Shown here one piece after another: positions 27,308 through 36,134 of a stretch of 64,000 nucleotides of DNA. Source of the stretch: Methylocystis hirsuta. GTDB taxonomy: Bacteria; Pseudomonadota; Alphaproteobacteria; Rhizobiales; Beijerinckiaceae. Where the stretch lies: the NCBI RefSeq assembly GCF_003722355.1, contig NZ_QWDD01000001.1, positions 1,178,001-1,242,000 of the forward strand, in the 5' to 3' direction. How positions within the stretch are numbered: the first letter of the stretch is position 1; each line of letters begins with the position of its first letter. Both the position numbers and the translations under genes were made by a program. The notes under the pieces are model-generated. The model saw only the letters and a program-made list of their open reading frames with translations, was not told the DNA's origin and ran no database searches.

Positions 27308-27834
27308 GCGAAAATCCGCATCTTACCCTTGTGCTCGGCGGCGCGCGCTCAGGCAAAAGCGCTTATGCGGAAAGTCTCATCGTCACGCATCCGTCGCCCT
27401 GGACCTATATTGCGACGGCGGACATTCTCGATGAGGAAATGCGCGCGCGCGTCGACGCGCATCGCGCAAGACGCGGCGAGGATTGGCGCACGGTCGAAGC
27501 GGCGCAAGCGCTCGTCGAAGCGATTCGCGAGGCGCCAGTCGACGGCCCGCTGCTGATCGACTGTCTCACGCTCTGGCTGAGCAATCGGCTGCTCGGCGGC
27601 GCCGATCTTTCGCGCGATCGCGCCGCGCTTGTTCATGCGTTGTCGTTCCGCTCGGCGCCGACCGTTGTCGTCTCGTCCGAGGTTGGATTGTCGATCGTGC
27701 CGGACAACGCATTGGCGCGTTCTTTCCGGGATGCGGCAGGCGAATTGCATCAGGCCGTTTCGCGGAGTGCGGGAAGAGTGGCCCTCGTCGTCGCGGGCAA
27801 TCCGCTGATCGTGAAGGGTCGGCCGAGCGTCTGA
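27304..27834 (+). CDS. cobU: adenosylcobinamide kinase / adenosylcobinamide-phosphate guanylyltransferase
   Basis: Bifunctional enzyme (CobU/CobP) that phosphorylates adenosylcobinamide and then attaches GMP for nucleotide-loop assembly. The 176 residues show the P-loop LVLGGARSGKSAYAE near the N-terminus, WTYIATADILDEEMRARV, the HRARRGEDWRTVEA segment with the GMP-accepting histidine region, and LLIDCLTLWLSNRL. The ATG at 27304 overlaps the cbiD stop by four bases. The frame also opens earlier, from 27193, inside cbiD, but that extension is a shadow. Confidence 0.95.
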   Translation: MSENPHLTLVLGGARSGKSAYAESLIVTHPSPWTYIATADILDEEMRARVDAHRARRGEDWRTVEAAQALVEAIREAPVDGPLLIDCLTLWLSNRLLGGADLSRDRAALVHALSFRSAPTVVVSSEVGLSIVPDNALARSFRDAAGELHQAVSRSAGRVALVVAGNPLIVKGRPSV

Positions 27835-27891
27835 TTTTTGGCGTTCTGCGCAGGTTGAATTTTGTGGTGCGTAATTTGAAGGAGAAAGTTC

Positions 27892-28953
27892 ATGTGCAAC
27901 AGTTTGCTCAAATCAAAAATCCTTGTCGCTGTCGCCATCGCGGCCCTATTTGCGATCAAAGCCGCGTCGGGCGCCGAGCGCCTGCCGGCGTACGGCGCAA
28001 ATCTGTCCGAGACTTCCGTATCAGGGCTTTCATCGGGCGCCGCGATGGCCTTGCAATTCCATGTGGCGCATTCCGGCGTCGTCAAAGGCGCGGGGATCAT
28101 CGCCGGCGCGCCTTACGACTGCGCGGAGCAGAGCTCCAATCGCGCGATCGGCAATTGCATGAAGCCGGACGCCGCGCATCCTGTCCCGGATCCGGCGCAT
28201 CTTACGGACATCACCGACTCGCTCGCGCGCTCCGGGGCCATAGACGACGTCGCCAATTTGAACGATGCGCGCGTATGGCTGTTTTCCGGGCGCAAGGACG
28301 GTGTGGTGCTTCCCGTCGTGATGGATGCGGCGCGCGACTATTATTCGTTTTATGTGCCGCCGGATCGCATCGTCTATCGAAACGATATCGGCGCGGGCCA
28401 CGCTATGGTGACCGAGGACTTTGGCGACAAGGACTGCGCCGCGACCAAGGCTCCGTTCATCGTCGACTGCGACTTCGACGCCGCGAAAGCCTTGCTCGAA
28501 CAGATTTACGGTCCGCTCAATCCGCCGAGCGCGCAGCCTTCGGGAAAATATGTCGAGTTCGATCAGAAGGAGTTTCTGCCCGACGGCAATCCCTACAATC
28601 ACAGTTTAAGCGATGTCGGCTACGCCTATGTGCCGCATGGCTGCGCCTTGGAGACGTGCCGCGTGCATGTCGCGCTGCATGGCTGCAAACAGCAGGCCGC
28701 GCAAATCGGCGACGCCTTCTATAAGAACGCCGGCTACAATCGTTGGGCGGATACGAACCACATTATCGTTGTGTATCCGCAAACCATCAGCCGCTGGGGC
28801 TGGGGCTGGCCGTTCTACACCTTGAATTTCGTGTGGAACCCTAACGCCTGCTGGGACTGGTGGGGCTATGACAACGCCGAGCACCACACCAAGAAAGGCC
28901 CGCAGATCGCCGCCATTCGCGCGATCGTGGACCGGCTCGCGACGAAGCCCTGA
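27892..28953 (+). CDS. secreted polyhydroxybutyrate depolymerase-like esterase
   Basis: 353 residues with AAGGAG upstream and a signal peptide ending ASGAE near residue 29. The serine nucleophile lies in SGLSSGAAMALQFH, the lipase-box variant of short-chain PHA depolymerases with a type 2 catalytic domain. The catalytic Asp is probably in WLFSGRKDGVV, and a His is in IGAGHAMV. A second half contains VALHGCKQQ, NAGYNRWADTN and WGYDNAEHH. Several cysteines suggest disulfides. It probably cleaves PHB or oligomers outside the cytoplasm, in contrast to the intracellular enzyme at 23-24 kb. Confidence 0.85.
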   Translation: MCNSLLKSKILVAVAIAALFAIKAASGAERLPAYGANLSETSVSGLSSGAAMALQFHVAHSGVVKGAGIIAGAPYDCAEQSSNRAIGNCMKPDAAHPVPDPAHLTDITDSLARSGAIDDVANLNDARVWLFSGRKDGVVLPVVMDAARDYYSFYVPPDRIVYRNDIGAGHAMVTEDFGDKDCAATKAPFIVDCDFDAAKALLEQIYGPLNPPSAQPSGKYVEFDQKEFLPDGNPYNHSLSDVGYAYVPHGCALETCRVHVALHGCKQQAAQIGDAFYKNAGYNRWADTNHIIVVYPQTISRWGWGWPFYTLNFVWNPNACWDWWGYDNAEHHTKKGPQIAAIRAIVDRLATKP

Positions 28954-29447
28954 GTCTAGCGCCTCATGTCGTGCTTGTGCATCATCATTGCGCATGTCGG
29001 GAGATGGCGATTGTTGTGACAATTTGGGTGTGGCTTTTGGCGCCGTTCGCTATCGGAACAATAGCCAAATTGCGAATTGGGGCGCGTCATTTGCGCGCCT
29101 CCAACCTCGCCTCGCCCGATAGGACGAAGACCGGCCGCCGTTTCCCACTCAGTCTGCTGCGCCTTGCTCCGCTTGGCTAAGGACGCGAATAGTTGGCATG
29201 TGGCCATCGTTCGGGTCGTGTGACGTTGATGGGGGACGGGCAAGCTCGTCGCGCCAAAAGGCAGACGTCGCGAGGGGCCGAGAGCGCCTATATTCTCGAG
29301 TTCGCACGAGCGACTGCCCGAAACAAATTGAAATCAATTAGCCCCAGTCCGGCCGAGGAAGTAGCCCCATCTAGGCGCGGTTCGGAACTGTCGGACGTGA
29401 CTGCGTTCGCTCGACCCAGACGGCATGGATAAAAAAGGGGTAAGGAT
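28954..29447. other. intergenic region without a supported gene
   Basis: 494 bases between the secreted depolymerase and the outer-membrane barrel gene. Short reading frames on both strands lack ribosome sites, conserved motifs and coherent codon use. GC is somewhat lower than average. AAGGGGTAAGGAT just before 29448 is the barrel gene's ribosome site. No hairpin with a U-tract was found, and I see nothing else in it. Confidence 0.5.
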
Positions 29448-30038
29448 ATGAAAAGATCGCTTGGCGTGCTCATTGCGTTTAGCGCGATTTCAATGGGCGC
29501 ACAGGCGGCGGACTTGCCTTCCCCTAAATCTCCGCCGCCGTATTTGATTGCGCCACCTCCGCTTTGGACCGGCTTCTATGTTGGCGCAAACCTCGGAGGA
29601 GGAGTGCCGAATAGGGGAGCCGGCGGCGTAATCGGCGGCGGCCAGCTGGGTTACAATCACCAATTTTCGCCGCTGTTTGTCGCCGGCCTTGAAACCGATA
29701 TCCAGGGATCAAGCATGAGCGGCGTGCATTGGTTCGGAACGGTTCGGGGACGCTTGGGCACAACTGTAGTTAATCCGAAATTGCTCGTTTATGGGACCGG
29801 CGGATTCGCCTATGGTGGAAGCGGCGGCGCGCGGGCAGGTTGGACCGCCGGCGGCGGCGTTGAATGGGCTTTCGCTCCGAAATGGTCCGCGAAGGTTGAA
29901 TACCTCTATGTCCGCCTTTCCCAGAACGAAGATTTTGGGCCACGTCGACATGGCGACCAGGGTTTCCACGTCGTGCGAGCGGGACTCAACTATCGCTTCG
30001 ATCCATATGCAATTCTAAGCCCGCCGAAGGCCTTCTAG
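29448..30038 (+). CDS. outer-membrane beta-barrel protein, Omp25/31 (Omp2b-like) family
   Basis: 196 residues. The signal peptide ends AQAAD near residue 21 and is followed by a proline-rich linker. The barrel starts [13 protein letters not shown] and contains [67 protein letters not shown] and [11 protein letters not shown], all hallmarks of Rhizobiales small eight-stranded porin-like proteins. The canonical terminal phenylalanine of NYRF is followed by 14 extra residues (DPYAIL...KAF). The TAG stop is contributed by the downstream repeat element, so the tail may have been extended when that element inserted. Confidence 0.92.
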   Translation: MKRSLGVLIAFSAISMGAQAADLPSPKSPPPYLIAPPPLWTGFYVGANLGGGVPNRGAGGVIGGGQLGYNHQFSPLFVAGLETDIQGSSMSGVHWFGTVRGRLGTTVVNPKLLVYGTGGFAYGGSGGARAGWTAGGGVEWAFAPKWSAKVEYLYVRLSQNEDFGPRRHGDQGFHVVRAGLNYRFDPYAILSPPKAF

Positions 30039-30150
30039 AGCAGGTTCCGAAAAAGTTGACAGACTTTTTCGATGAGAACCTGCTCCAACGTTTTGATTTT
30101 GAGCGATTCCTTACCGATCACATGATTCCATGTGATCGGGAAGCGCTCTA
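30036..30150 (+). repeat. double-hairpin repeat, copy A
   Basis: First of seven ~115-bp copies in the window. Hairpin 1 pairs AGCAGGTTC.CGAAAAAGT with ACTTTTTCG..GAACCTGCT; hairpin 2 is GATCACATG-attc-CATGTGATC. Ends are TAGAGC and GCGCTCTA. The first three bases are the TAG stop of the outer-membrane barrel gene. Confidence 0.9.
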
Positions 30151-30457
30151 GGCGTTCCCAAGGGTCGCAGATATTCCACGGATACGCTGAGCCGCCTGGC
30201 GATGTTCATCACCATAGCGCGTTCTTTCTATCAAGCGTGAAGGCAGACATCATGTGTAACAAAGATGTGTCGTCTCGACGGCGCAAATGACTGACCGCGC
30301 CTCGTGATCAACGCCAAAACGATGGACGATTCGCTCACATAGCTTCTTGAACTTCTGAGGTGTCGTCGCCTGTAAACCAAGAAATGTCGTCGCCATCGCC
30401 CTCATCCGACCCCGCGTCGCGGGGTCACTCTCCCCTTTCACGGGAGAAGGGAGCGCC
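30151..30457. other. intergenic region downstream of metY, with hairpins
   Basis: No supported gene. Near the metY end there is a perfect stem, GACCCCGCG-T-CGCGGGGTC at 30408-30426, and a second, TCTCCC/GGGAGA at about 30430-30447. These are probably a repeat-derived terminator for metY on the minus strand. A 63-codon minus-strand frame at 30250-30441 lacks support. Confidence 0.5.
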
Positions 30458-31759
30458 TTACGCGCCCGCCGCGCTCAGCCCTTTCTCCAGATCGGCGATG
30501 ATGTCGTCGATATGTTCAATGCCGATCGAGAGGCGCACATAGCCTGGCGTGACGCCGCTCGCGAGCTGCGCGTCCTCGGCAAGCTGCGAATGCGTCGTCG
30601 TCGCCGGATGGATGGCGAGGCTGCGCGCGTCGCCGATATTGGCGACGTGATAGAACATCTCCAGCGCGTCGATAAATCTGCGGCCGGCGTCGAGACCGCC
30701 CTTCAGTTCGAAGCCGAGCAGCGCGCCATAGCCGCCCTTCAGATAGGCGTCGGCGCGGCGGCGCATCTCCCCGGTCTGTTGCGACGGATGAATGACCCGC
30801 GTCACTTCGCTGCGCTTGCTCAGGAAGTCGACGACCTTCTGCGCGTTCTGCACATGACGCTCCATGCGCAGCGTCACCGTTTCGACGCCCTGCAGCGTCA
30901 GAAAAGCGTTGAACGGCGAAGGCGCCGGACCGAGATCGCGCAACAGCGTCGCGCGCGCCTTGATGATGTAGGCGACCGGTCCGATCGGCTTGACCGCCTC
31001 AACCCAGATTGCGCCATGATAGCTCGGATCTGGCGTATTCAGCGCCGGCTGACGCTGCGGGAATCTCTCCCAGTCGAAATTGCCGGAGTCGATGATGGCG
31101 CCGCCGATCGACGTGCCGTGGCCGCCAAGATATTTCGTCGTCGAATAAACGACGATCGCCGCGCCATGATCGATCGGCCGGCAGAGAATCGGCGCCGCGG
31201 TGTTGTCCATGATCAGTGGCACGCCGAGTTCCCGGCCGATCGCCGCCACTTCGGCGATCGGAAACACGGTCAGTTTGGGATTAGGCAGAGTCTCGGCGTA
31301 ATAGGCGCGCGTGCGCGCGTCCGTGGCGCGGCGGAAATTCTCGGGATCGGCCGGATCGACGAAGCGCACGTCGAGGCCCTGGTCCTTCAGCGTATTGGCG
31401 AAGAGGTTCCAGGTTCCGCCGTAAAGATCGGTGGACGAGACGACATTGTCGCCGACGCGCGCGAGATTTTGAATCGAGAGCGCCGACGCCGCCTGTCCCG
31501 ACGCCAGCGCCAAGGCCGCCACGCCGCCTTCCAGCGCCGCGAGCCGCGCCTCCAATACGCCGGTCGTCGGATTGCCGATGCGCGTATAGATGTGGCCGAG
31601 CTCTTTGAGCGCAAAAAGATTGGCGGCGTGCTCGGTGTCGCGAAACTGATAGGAGGTCGTCTGATAGATCGGAACGGCGACGGCGCCGTTGGTCTCATCT
31701 GCGCGCCAGCCGGCGTGGAGCGCAATCGTTTCGGCGTGCTTGCTGTCGACGGCCATCAT
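30458..31759 (-). CDS. metY: O-acetylhomoserine sulfhydrylase-type PLP enzyme
   Basis: 433 residues of the Cys/Met-metabolism PLP family, most like O-acetyl-L-homoserine aminocarboxypropyltransferase, which makes homocysteine directly from sulfide. The N-terminus has AETIALHAGWRADETNGAVAVPIYQTTSYQF. Cofactor contacts are YTRIGNPT and ALASGQAA, and the catalytic lysine lies in VYSTTKYLGGHG. The C-terminal HPATTTHSQL and YVRLSIGIEHIDDI match this subgroup. Cystathionine-type enzymes are shorter, about 390 residues. The start at 31759 (MMAVDSKH) follows AGGAAG. Upstream is double-hairpin repeat copy B; no SAM riboswitch was found. Confidence 0.93.
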   Translation of the reverse strand: MMAVDSKHAETIALHAGWRADETNGAVAVPIYQTTSYQFRDTEHAANLFALKELGHIYTRIGNPTTGVLEARLAALEGGVAALALASGQAASALSIQNLARVGDNVVSSTDLYGGTWNLFANTLKDQGLDVRFVDPADPENFRRATDARTRAYYAETLPNPKLTVFPIAEVAAIGRELGVPLIMDNTAAPILCRPIDHGAAIVVYSTTKYLGGHGTSIGGAIIDSGNFDWERFPQRQPALNTPDPSYHGAIWVEAVKPIGPVAYIIKARATLLRDLGPAPSPFNAFLTLQGVETVTLRMERHVQNAQKVVDFLSKRSEVTRVIHPSQQTGEMRRRADAYLKGGYGALLGFELKGGLDAGRRFIDALEMFYHVANIGDARSLAIHPATTTHSQLAEDAQLASGVTPGYVRLSIGIEHIDDIIADLEKGLSAAGA

Positions 31760-31770
31760 CTTCCTCCTGG

Positions 31771-31883
31771 CAGGTTCTCATGGAAAAAGTTGACAGACTT
31801 TTTCGATGCGAACCTGCTCCACCATTTTGATTTTGAGCGTTTCCTTATCGATCACATGATTCCATGTGATCGATAAGCGCGCT
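31771..31883 (+). repeat. double-hairpin repeat, copy B
   Basis: Diverged copy with AGGTTCTCATGGAAAAAGTTGACAG, GAACCTGCTCC and GATCACATGATTCCATGTGATC. Its outer TAGAGC end has decayed. It lies in the metY 5-prime region and is the only copy not touching a stop codon. Confidence 0.85.
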
Positions 31884-32023
31884 GGCGTAAGCGCAAGCTG
31901 AATACGGCAAAGCGTGCGCGAGCGCTACATCGCGCGCTTCACGCCATTGCTAGTCTTGTTCCCTCCTCCATTTACCCGCGGGGCTGATTTTCGCGCAAAC
32001 GGCCGCCGCCGCAGGAGTTCGAT

Positions 32024-32344
32024 ATGAAGAAACGAATCGCCGTCGTCGCAAGCCTTGCCCTCGCCATTTTCGCGCCTGCGGCGTTGGCCGAGGAGGAACA
32101 GCAGCAGCCGCAACAACAGGAGCAGGGCGTGACGTCGGGGCCGGCCGCCGGCACGCCCGTCGAGCCTTCGGGATCGGTGCAGAAGGACAATCCCAAAGCG
32201 GAAGACGTCAACCCAAGCGGCGTTTCCGGCCCAAGTGGAACCTCCGCCGGCGCGCCGGCGGTGGAGGGCAAGAAAGGAACGCAGAGCGGTCAGGAATGGT
32301 CCCCGCCCGAAGAGATCAGGCGGAAGAAGGGGCCAAGCTCATAG
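32024..32344 (+). CDS. small exported Gln/Pro/Gly-rich protein
   Basis: 106 residues, not recognised. AGGAG lies six bases before the ATG. The signal peptide ends in ALAEEE, then EEQQQPQQQEQ is followed by a disordered Gly/Ser/Pro stretch (VNPSGVSGPSGTSAG) and a basic end, EEIRRKKGPSS. No cysteines remain after processing and no fold is predicted. Likely a periplasmic or secreted intrinsically disordered protein. It resembles the next small gene in size, export and composition, but not in sequence. Confidence 0.7.
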   Translation: MKKRIAVVASLALAIFAPAALAEEEQQQPQQQEQGVTSGPAAGTPVEPSGSVQKDNPKAEDVNPSGVSGPSGTSAGAPAVEGKKGTQSGQEWSPPEEIRRKKGPSS

Positions 32345-32519
32345 CGTCCGTTCGAGCTGCGATCAGCGGCAAGAAAAACACGGGTCGGGAATCGCCGTGC
32401 GTGAATCGATCGGCGGGTTCGCGACGCATGGGCGACTGAGCTCAGCGTCGTCAGAGTCGCCGATCGCCTTTCGACATGGATGCGAATCCAACACGCGAAT
32501 CCAAGCTTGGCGTTATTCC

Positions 32520-32547
32520 TTGAGTCGAGGAACTCGCCGACTATAAT
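32520..32547 (+). promoter_or_regulatory. strong sigma70-type promoter
   Basis: TTGAGT at 32520-32525 and a perfect TATAAT at 32542-32547, 16 bases apart, lie 28 bases before the ATG of the small exported protein. GAGTCGAGGAACTC within it is a partial inverted repeat. Confidence 0.65.
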
Positions 32548-32574
32548 TGCCCAATCCAAAGGGGGATTCGCCAT

Positions 32575-32811
32575 ATGAAAAAACTACTGCTGTTGACGGC
32601 CGCAATCGCTGCGGGCGCAATGTTCGGCGCGCCGGTCCGCGCCGAAGATCAAAGCGAAGCGCCCGCTGCGGTAAGCGAAGCGCCCGCTGCGGTGAGCGCA
32701 GCGCCAGCCGAAACGGCGGCGCCCAGCGCGCCCGCCGAAACGAGCCCGCCGGCCGCCGAGAGCAAGCCCGTCATTCCCCCCGATTCGGAGTGGGTGCATC
32801 CCACCAAGTGA
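32575..32811 (+). CDS. small exported Ala/Pro-rich protein
   Basis: 78 residues. The signal peptide ends VRAED near residue 23. The mature part has a tandem repeat of SEAPAAV, then Ala/Pro-rich spacers and the end IPPDSEWVHPTK. GGGGGA lies eight bases before the ATG and a near-consensus promoter lies upstream, so expression is likely strong. No known domain. It may act as a periplasmic spacer or wall-associated peptide; the function is unknown. Confidence 0.72.
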   Translation: MKKLLLLTAAIAAGAMFGAPVRAEDQSEAPAAVSEAPAAVSAAPAETAAPSAPAETSPPAAESKPVIPPDSEWVHPTK

Positions 32812-32875
32812 CTTTCGTCGCTAAGTGACTTTCTTCGCTGCATTTCCCGACTCTCGGGAGATGCAGCCATTCGCC

Positions 32876-35038
32876 TCAGCATTTCGCCAGGACATCTCTG
32901 CCGTCTTTGAATGCGCGTGCGGCGCAGGCGAGCGCGAAGGCATATTCCAGCGCCGTGTCTTCAAGCGCTTCGAAGCGCCCCGAGGCGCCGGCGTGGCCCG
33001 CGCCCATATGGGTGAACAGCAACACAGGTCCGCCGCCGCTCATCGTCGCGCGAAGCTTCGCGACCCATTTGAGCGGCTCCCAATAGGTGACCCGAGGATC
33101 GGTCACGCCGGCGACGGCGAGAATCGGCGGATAGCGTTGCGCGCGCACATTGTCGTAAGGCGAATAGGACGCAAGGCGATCATAGGCTTCGGCGCTGGCG
33201 ATCGGGTTGCCCCATTCCAGCCATTCGGGCGGCGTCAGCGGAAGATCGTCGCGCAGCATCGTGTTCAGCGTGTCGACGAAAGGAACGCTGGCGATGATGC
33301 CGGCGAACAGCTCCGGCGCCTCGTTGGCGACAGCGCCCATCAGCAGACCGCCCGCCGATCCGCCCTGCGCGACGACGCCGCCTTCGCGCGTGTAGCCGGC
33401 CGAAACCAGATGCCGCGCGCAATCGATGAAGTCCCAGAAGCTGTTTTGCTTCTTCTCGAGCTTGCCGTCTTCATACCAGCGCCAGCCCTTGTCCGTTCCG
33501 CCGCGGATATGGGCGCGCGCATAGACAAAGCCGCGATCGACGAGCGATAGCGCGTCTTCGTTAAAGCTTGCCGAGAGCGCGTAGCCATAGGCGCCATAGC
33601 CGTAGAGCAGCAGCGGCGCGCCGTCTCCGCCGGGCGTGAAGTCGGCGCGATGCAGGAGCGTGATCGGCACGATTTCGCCGTCGCGCGCCGTCGCGAACAG
33701 GCGCCGCGTCACATAGTTCTTTGGATCGTGGCCGGAGGGAATTTCCTGGCGCTTGCGCAGGACGCGCGTGCGCGCAGCCATGTCGTAGTCGTAAGTCTCG
33801 TCTGGCGTCGTCATCGACGAATAGACGAAGCGCAAAATGTCGGTGTCGAATTCAAGTCCCGGATCGATCGACAGCGCATAGGCTTCCTCCTCGAAATGAA
33901 TCGCATGTTCCTCGCCGCTGGAGAGCGCGCGAATGACGATTGTCGGCAAGGAGTTTTCGCGAAGCAGCCGAACGAGATGGCGCGCATAAACGGTGAAGGA
34001 GTCGATCATGACGCCGTGGCGATGAGGAATGACGTCCTTCCAGTTTTCGCGGCCCGGCTCGGCGAGCGGCGCGACGGAAATGCGAAAATCATCGGCGCCG
34101 TCGGCGTTGTTGCGGATGTAGAGAAGGTCGCCATGCGGCTCGACGTCGTAGCGCAGTCGCGGTTCGCGCGGCGCGACGATGCGCGGCGTCGGATTGTCTT
34201 CGCGAAGGTCGATCAGCCAGCATTCCGTCGCGTCATGGCCGTGGATGGACACAATGGCGAAGCGCCTGCAGCCGCTTTCCTGCAGGCTGACGAACCAGGC
34301 GCTGTCCAATTCCTCGATGATCAGTGCGTCTTCGGCGGGATCGGCGCCCACTTCGTGTCGAAAGACCTGCGCGGTGCGATGGTTCTCGTCGATCAGCACA
34401 TAGTAGTAGGCTTTCGAATTGGCCTGCCAGACAATGGCCCCGTCGCTGTCGCTCACGACGTCGGCGCGGTCGAGGCCATCGCTCAGCGCCCTGGTGCGGA
34501 TGTCGTAAAGCTCCGAACCTGCGTCATCGACGCTCCAGGCAAGCTGCGCATGATCGGGCGCATGCGCCGCGTCGCCGATGTCGAAGAAGTCGTGGCCCTT
34601 GGCGAGCGCATCGCCGTCGAGGAGCACGGTTTCGGCGCCGCCTTCCCGCGGCGTCCGGCAGTAGAGCGGATGTTCCGCGCCTTCATGAAAGCGTTCGTAA
34701 TAGGCGTAAGGCCCGTCCGGCTCGGGAACTTCGCTGTCATCCTCCTTGATGCGGCCGCGCATTTCGGCCACCAGCGCTTTTCGCAAATTCTTGAGCGGCG
34801 CCATGACGCGATCGCAGTAAGCGTTTTCCGCTTCGATCAGCTTGGCGATGTCGACGGGAAGAGCGTCGGGATCGCGCAGCACCTCGCGCCAGTTTTTCGC
34901 GGCAAGCCAGTCGTACGGATCATCGAGCACGCGGCCATGGATGACTCTGCGCGTGTGGCGCTGCGCGGCGACGGGCGGCGCCGCGCCCGCGAGTTCGAAG
35001 CGCCAATCCGATGATTTCGCCGCCGTGTCGCGGGCCAT
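32876..35038 (-). CDS. ptrB: oligopeptidase B (prolyl oligopeptidase family S9A)
   Basis: Serine peptidase cutting short peptides after basic residues in the cytoplasm. The 720 residues carry an N-terminal seven-bladed propeller that begins around RVLDDPYDWLAAKNW. The C-terminal alpha/beta hydrolase domain has the nucleophile in QGGSAGGLLMG, the Asp in AGVTDPRVTYWEP and the His in MGAGHAGASGR. The segments LLLYGYGAYG and ARAHIRGGTDKGWRWYEDG are typical. No signal peptide is present. It is a single gene whose upstream side faces the small membrane-protein gene at 35207. Confidence 0.95.
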   Translation of the reverse strand: MARDTAAKSSDWRFELAGAAPPVAAQRHTRRVIHGRVLDDPYDWLAAKNWREVLRDPDALPVDIAKLIEAENAYCDRVMAPLKNLRKALVAEMRGRIKEDDSEVPEPDGPYAYYERFHEGAEHPLYCRTPREGGAETVLLDGDALAKGHDFFDIGDAAHAPDHAQLAWSVDDAGSELYDIRTRALSDGLDRADVVSDSDGAIVWQANSKAYYYVLIDENHRTAQVFRHEVGADPAEDALIIEELDSAWFVSLQESGCRRFAIVSIHGHDATECWLIDLREDNPTPRIVAPREPRLRYDVEPHGDLLYIRNNADGADDFRISVAPLAEPGRENWKDVIPHRHGVMIDSFTVYARHLVRLLRENSLPTIVIRALSSGEEHAIHFEEEAYALSIDPGLEFDTDILRFVYSSMTTPDETYDYDMAARTRVLRKRQEIPSGHDPKNYVTRRLFATARDGEIVPITLLHRADFTPGGDGAPLLLYGYGAYGYALSASFNEDALSLVDRGFVYARAHIRGGTDKGWRWYEDGKLEKKQNSFWDFIDCARHLVSAGYTREGGVVAQGGSAGGLLMGAVANEAPELFAGIIASVPFVDTLNTMLRDDLPLTPPEWLEWGNPIASAEAYDRLASYSPYDNVRAQRYPPILAVAGVTDPRVTYWEPLKWVAKLRATMSGGGPVLLFTHMGAGHAGASGRFEALEDTALEYAFALACAARAFKDGRDVLAKC

Positions 35039-35206
35039 GGCATCCTCCGCCGATTGTGGTCAGAGGCTTTTATCACCGCATGGCGCGCTGCGCAGCGATC
35101 TCTCTGGCGGCGATGTCTCGGCGGACGGGATCGAAGCAATTTGTAAATCAATCGCGCCTTAGCCTTGCCGCTAATGACCTGTCCGCTTTTGGATAAGGAG
35201 CGATTC

Positions 35207-35377
35207 ATGCGTTACTCCCACGCTGCGCTCAGTCCGGTTTCGGTCGGCGAGCGAAAGACCTCCCGCCCCAATGTCCTTCCTGTGCGCCGTGCGTTCACGC
35301 TGCGCCGGCTCGCATGGAAGATCATCTATTCGAGCTTCGTCGCCGGCGTTGCGATCTACGTGTGGTGGCGGCGATAG
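35207..35377 (+). CDS. small single-span membrane protein
   Basis: 56 residues beginning MRYSHAALSPVSVGERK and ending in a basic stretch plus a single hydrophobic segment (IIYSSFVAGVAIYVWW) followed by RR. AAGGAG lies six bases upstream of the ATG at 35207, favouring it over a start at 35165. The TAG stop is the first codon of double-hairpin repeat copy C. No known family; possibly a membrane-tethered regulatory peptide. Confidence 0.65.
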   Translation: MRYSHAALSPVSVGERKTSRPNVLPVRRAFTLRRLAWKIIYSSFVAGVAIYVWWRR

Positions 35378-35487
35378 AGCAGGTTACGAAAAAGTTAACA
35401 GACTTTTTCGATGAGAACCTGCTCCGACATTATGATTTTGAGCGCTTCCCTATCGATCACATGTTCCATGCGATCGGGAAGCGCCCT
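35375..35487 (+). repeat. double-hairpin repeat, copy C
   Basis: Starts TAGAGCAGGTTACGAAAAAGTTAACAG and ends CGATCGGGAAGCGCCCT. Its first three bases are the stop codon of the small membrane-protein gene. Confidence 0.9.
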
Positions 35488-35653
35488 CGGCGCATTTTCA
35501 CGCTGCTGCGCTGCATCAAAGACAAACCGTCATAAATCGCCTAAGCTTGAGGCGTGGCCGACGGGTAAGCGCGTTCGCGCGTGATGGAGTCGCGCCGCAA
35601 CTGGATCAACATGCGGCGTTGCGGCGCGCCTCAAAGCAAAGAAGAAACTTAAA

Positions 35654-35983
35654 ATGTTCACCAATATGAAAAGCATTGCCGCTGGCGTCTTTTGCGCCAG
35701 CCTCTCCTTCGGCGCCGCCGCGCTCGCCGAGCCGAAGGCGTCTGCGCCAACTGGCGCGCCGACCGCCTGGGCGCCGCCCGCCGAGATCGCGCCAAAGAGC
35801 GCCGCGCCTGCAGACGCGCCCGCGCCAAGCGCCGAAGCGCCTGCCGCCGCTGCGCAGCCTGCGAGCGCCGCTCCGGCCAGGACGCATGCGGAGAGGGAAA
35901 AAGACTGCCGCGGGCAAGCCGACGCCAAAGGGCTTCACGGCAAAGAGCGCAAACACTTCAAGACCGACTGTCTGAAGGGATGA
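35654..35983 (+). CDS. exported PsiF-repeat-like protein
   Basis: 109 residues. The signal peptide ends ALAEP near residue 25. A long Ala/Pro-rich linker to about residue 76 precedes a C-terminal PsiF-like module, ERE-KDCRGQADAKGLHGKERKHFKTDCLKG, with two conserved cysteines near the ends. PsiF proteins are small periplasmic proteins of unknown function, induced by phosphate starvation in Escherichia coli. Whether phosphate controls this gene is not visible. An alternative ATG at 35666 would remove four residues. Confidence 0.8.
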   Translation: MFTNMKSIAAGVFCASLSFGAAALAEPKASAPTGAPTAWAPPAEIAPKSAAPADAPAPSAEAPAAAAQPASAAPARTHAEREKDCRGQADAKGLHGKERKHFKTDCLKG

Positions 35984-36018
35984 TAGGCCCGCCGGTCGCC
36001 ACGCGCGGCCGGCGGCGC

Positions 36019-36134
36019 TAGAGCGCTTATCGATCACATGGAATCATGTGATCGATAAGGAATCGCTCAAAATAAAAGCGTTTGAGCAGGTTCTCATCGA
36101 AAAAGTCAGTCAACTTTTTCGGAACCTGCTTCAG
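36019..36134 (-). repeat. double-hairpin repeat, copy D
   Basis: Inverted orientation relative to copy A. The terminal CTAG on the right has changed to CTTCAG, so it now supplies a TGA stop for the polyprenyl synthase gene. Both internal hairpins are conserved. Confidence 0.9.

Noticed and set aside
30250..30441. 63-codon minus-strand frame downstream of metY
   Set aside because: No ribosome site, signal or recognisable motif, and it runs into repeat-derived hairpins.
31760..32023. SAM-II riboswitch upstream of metY
   Set aside because: The region was read on the minus strand; the conserved SAM-II core was not found and the space is filled with repeat copy B.
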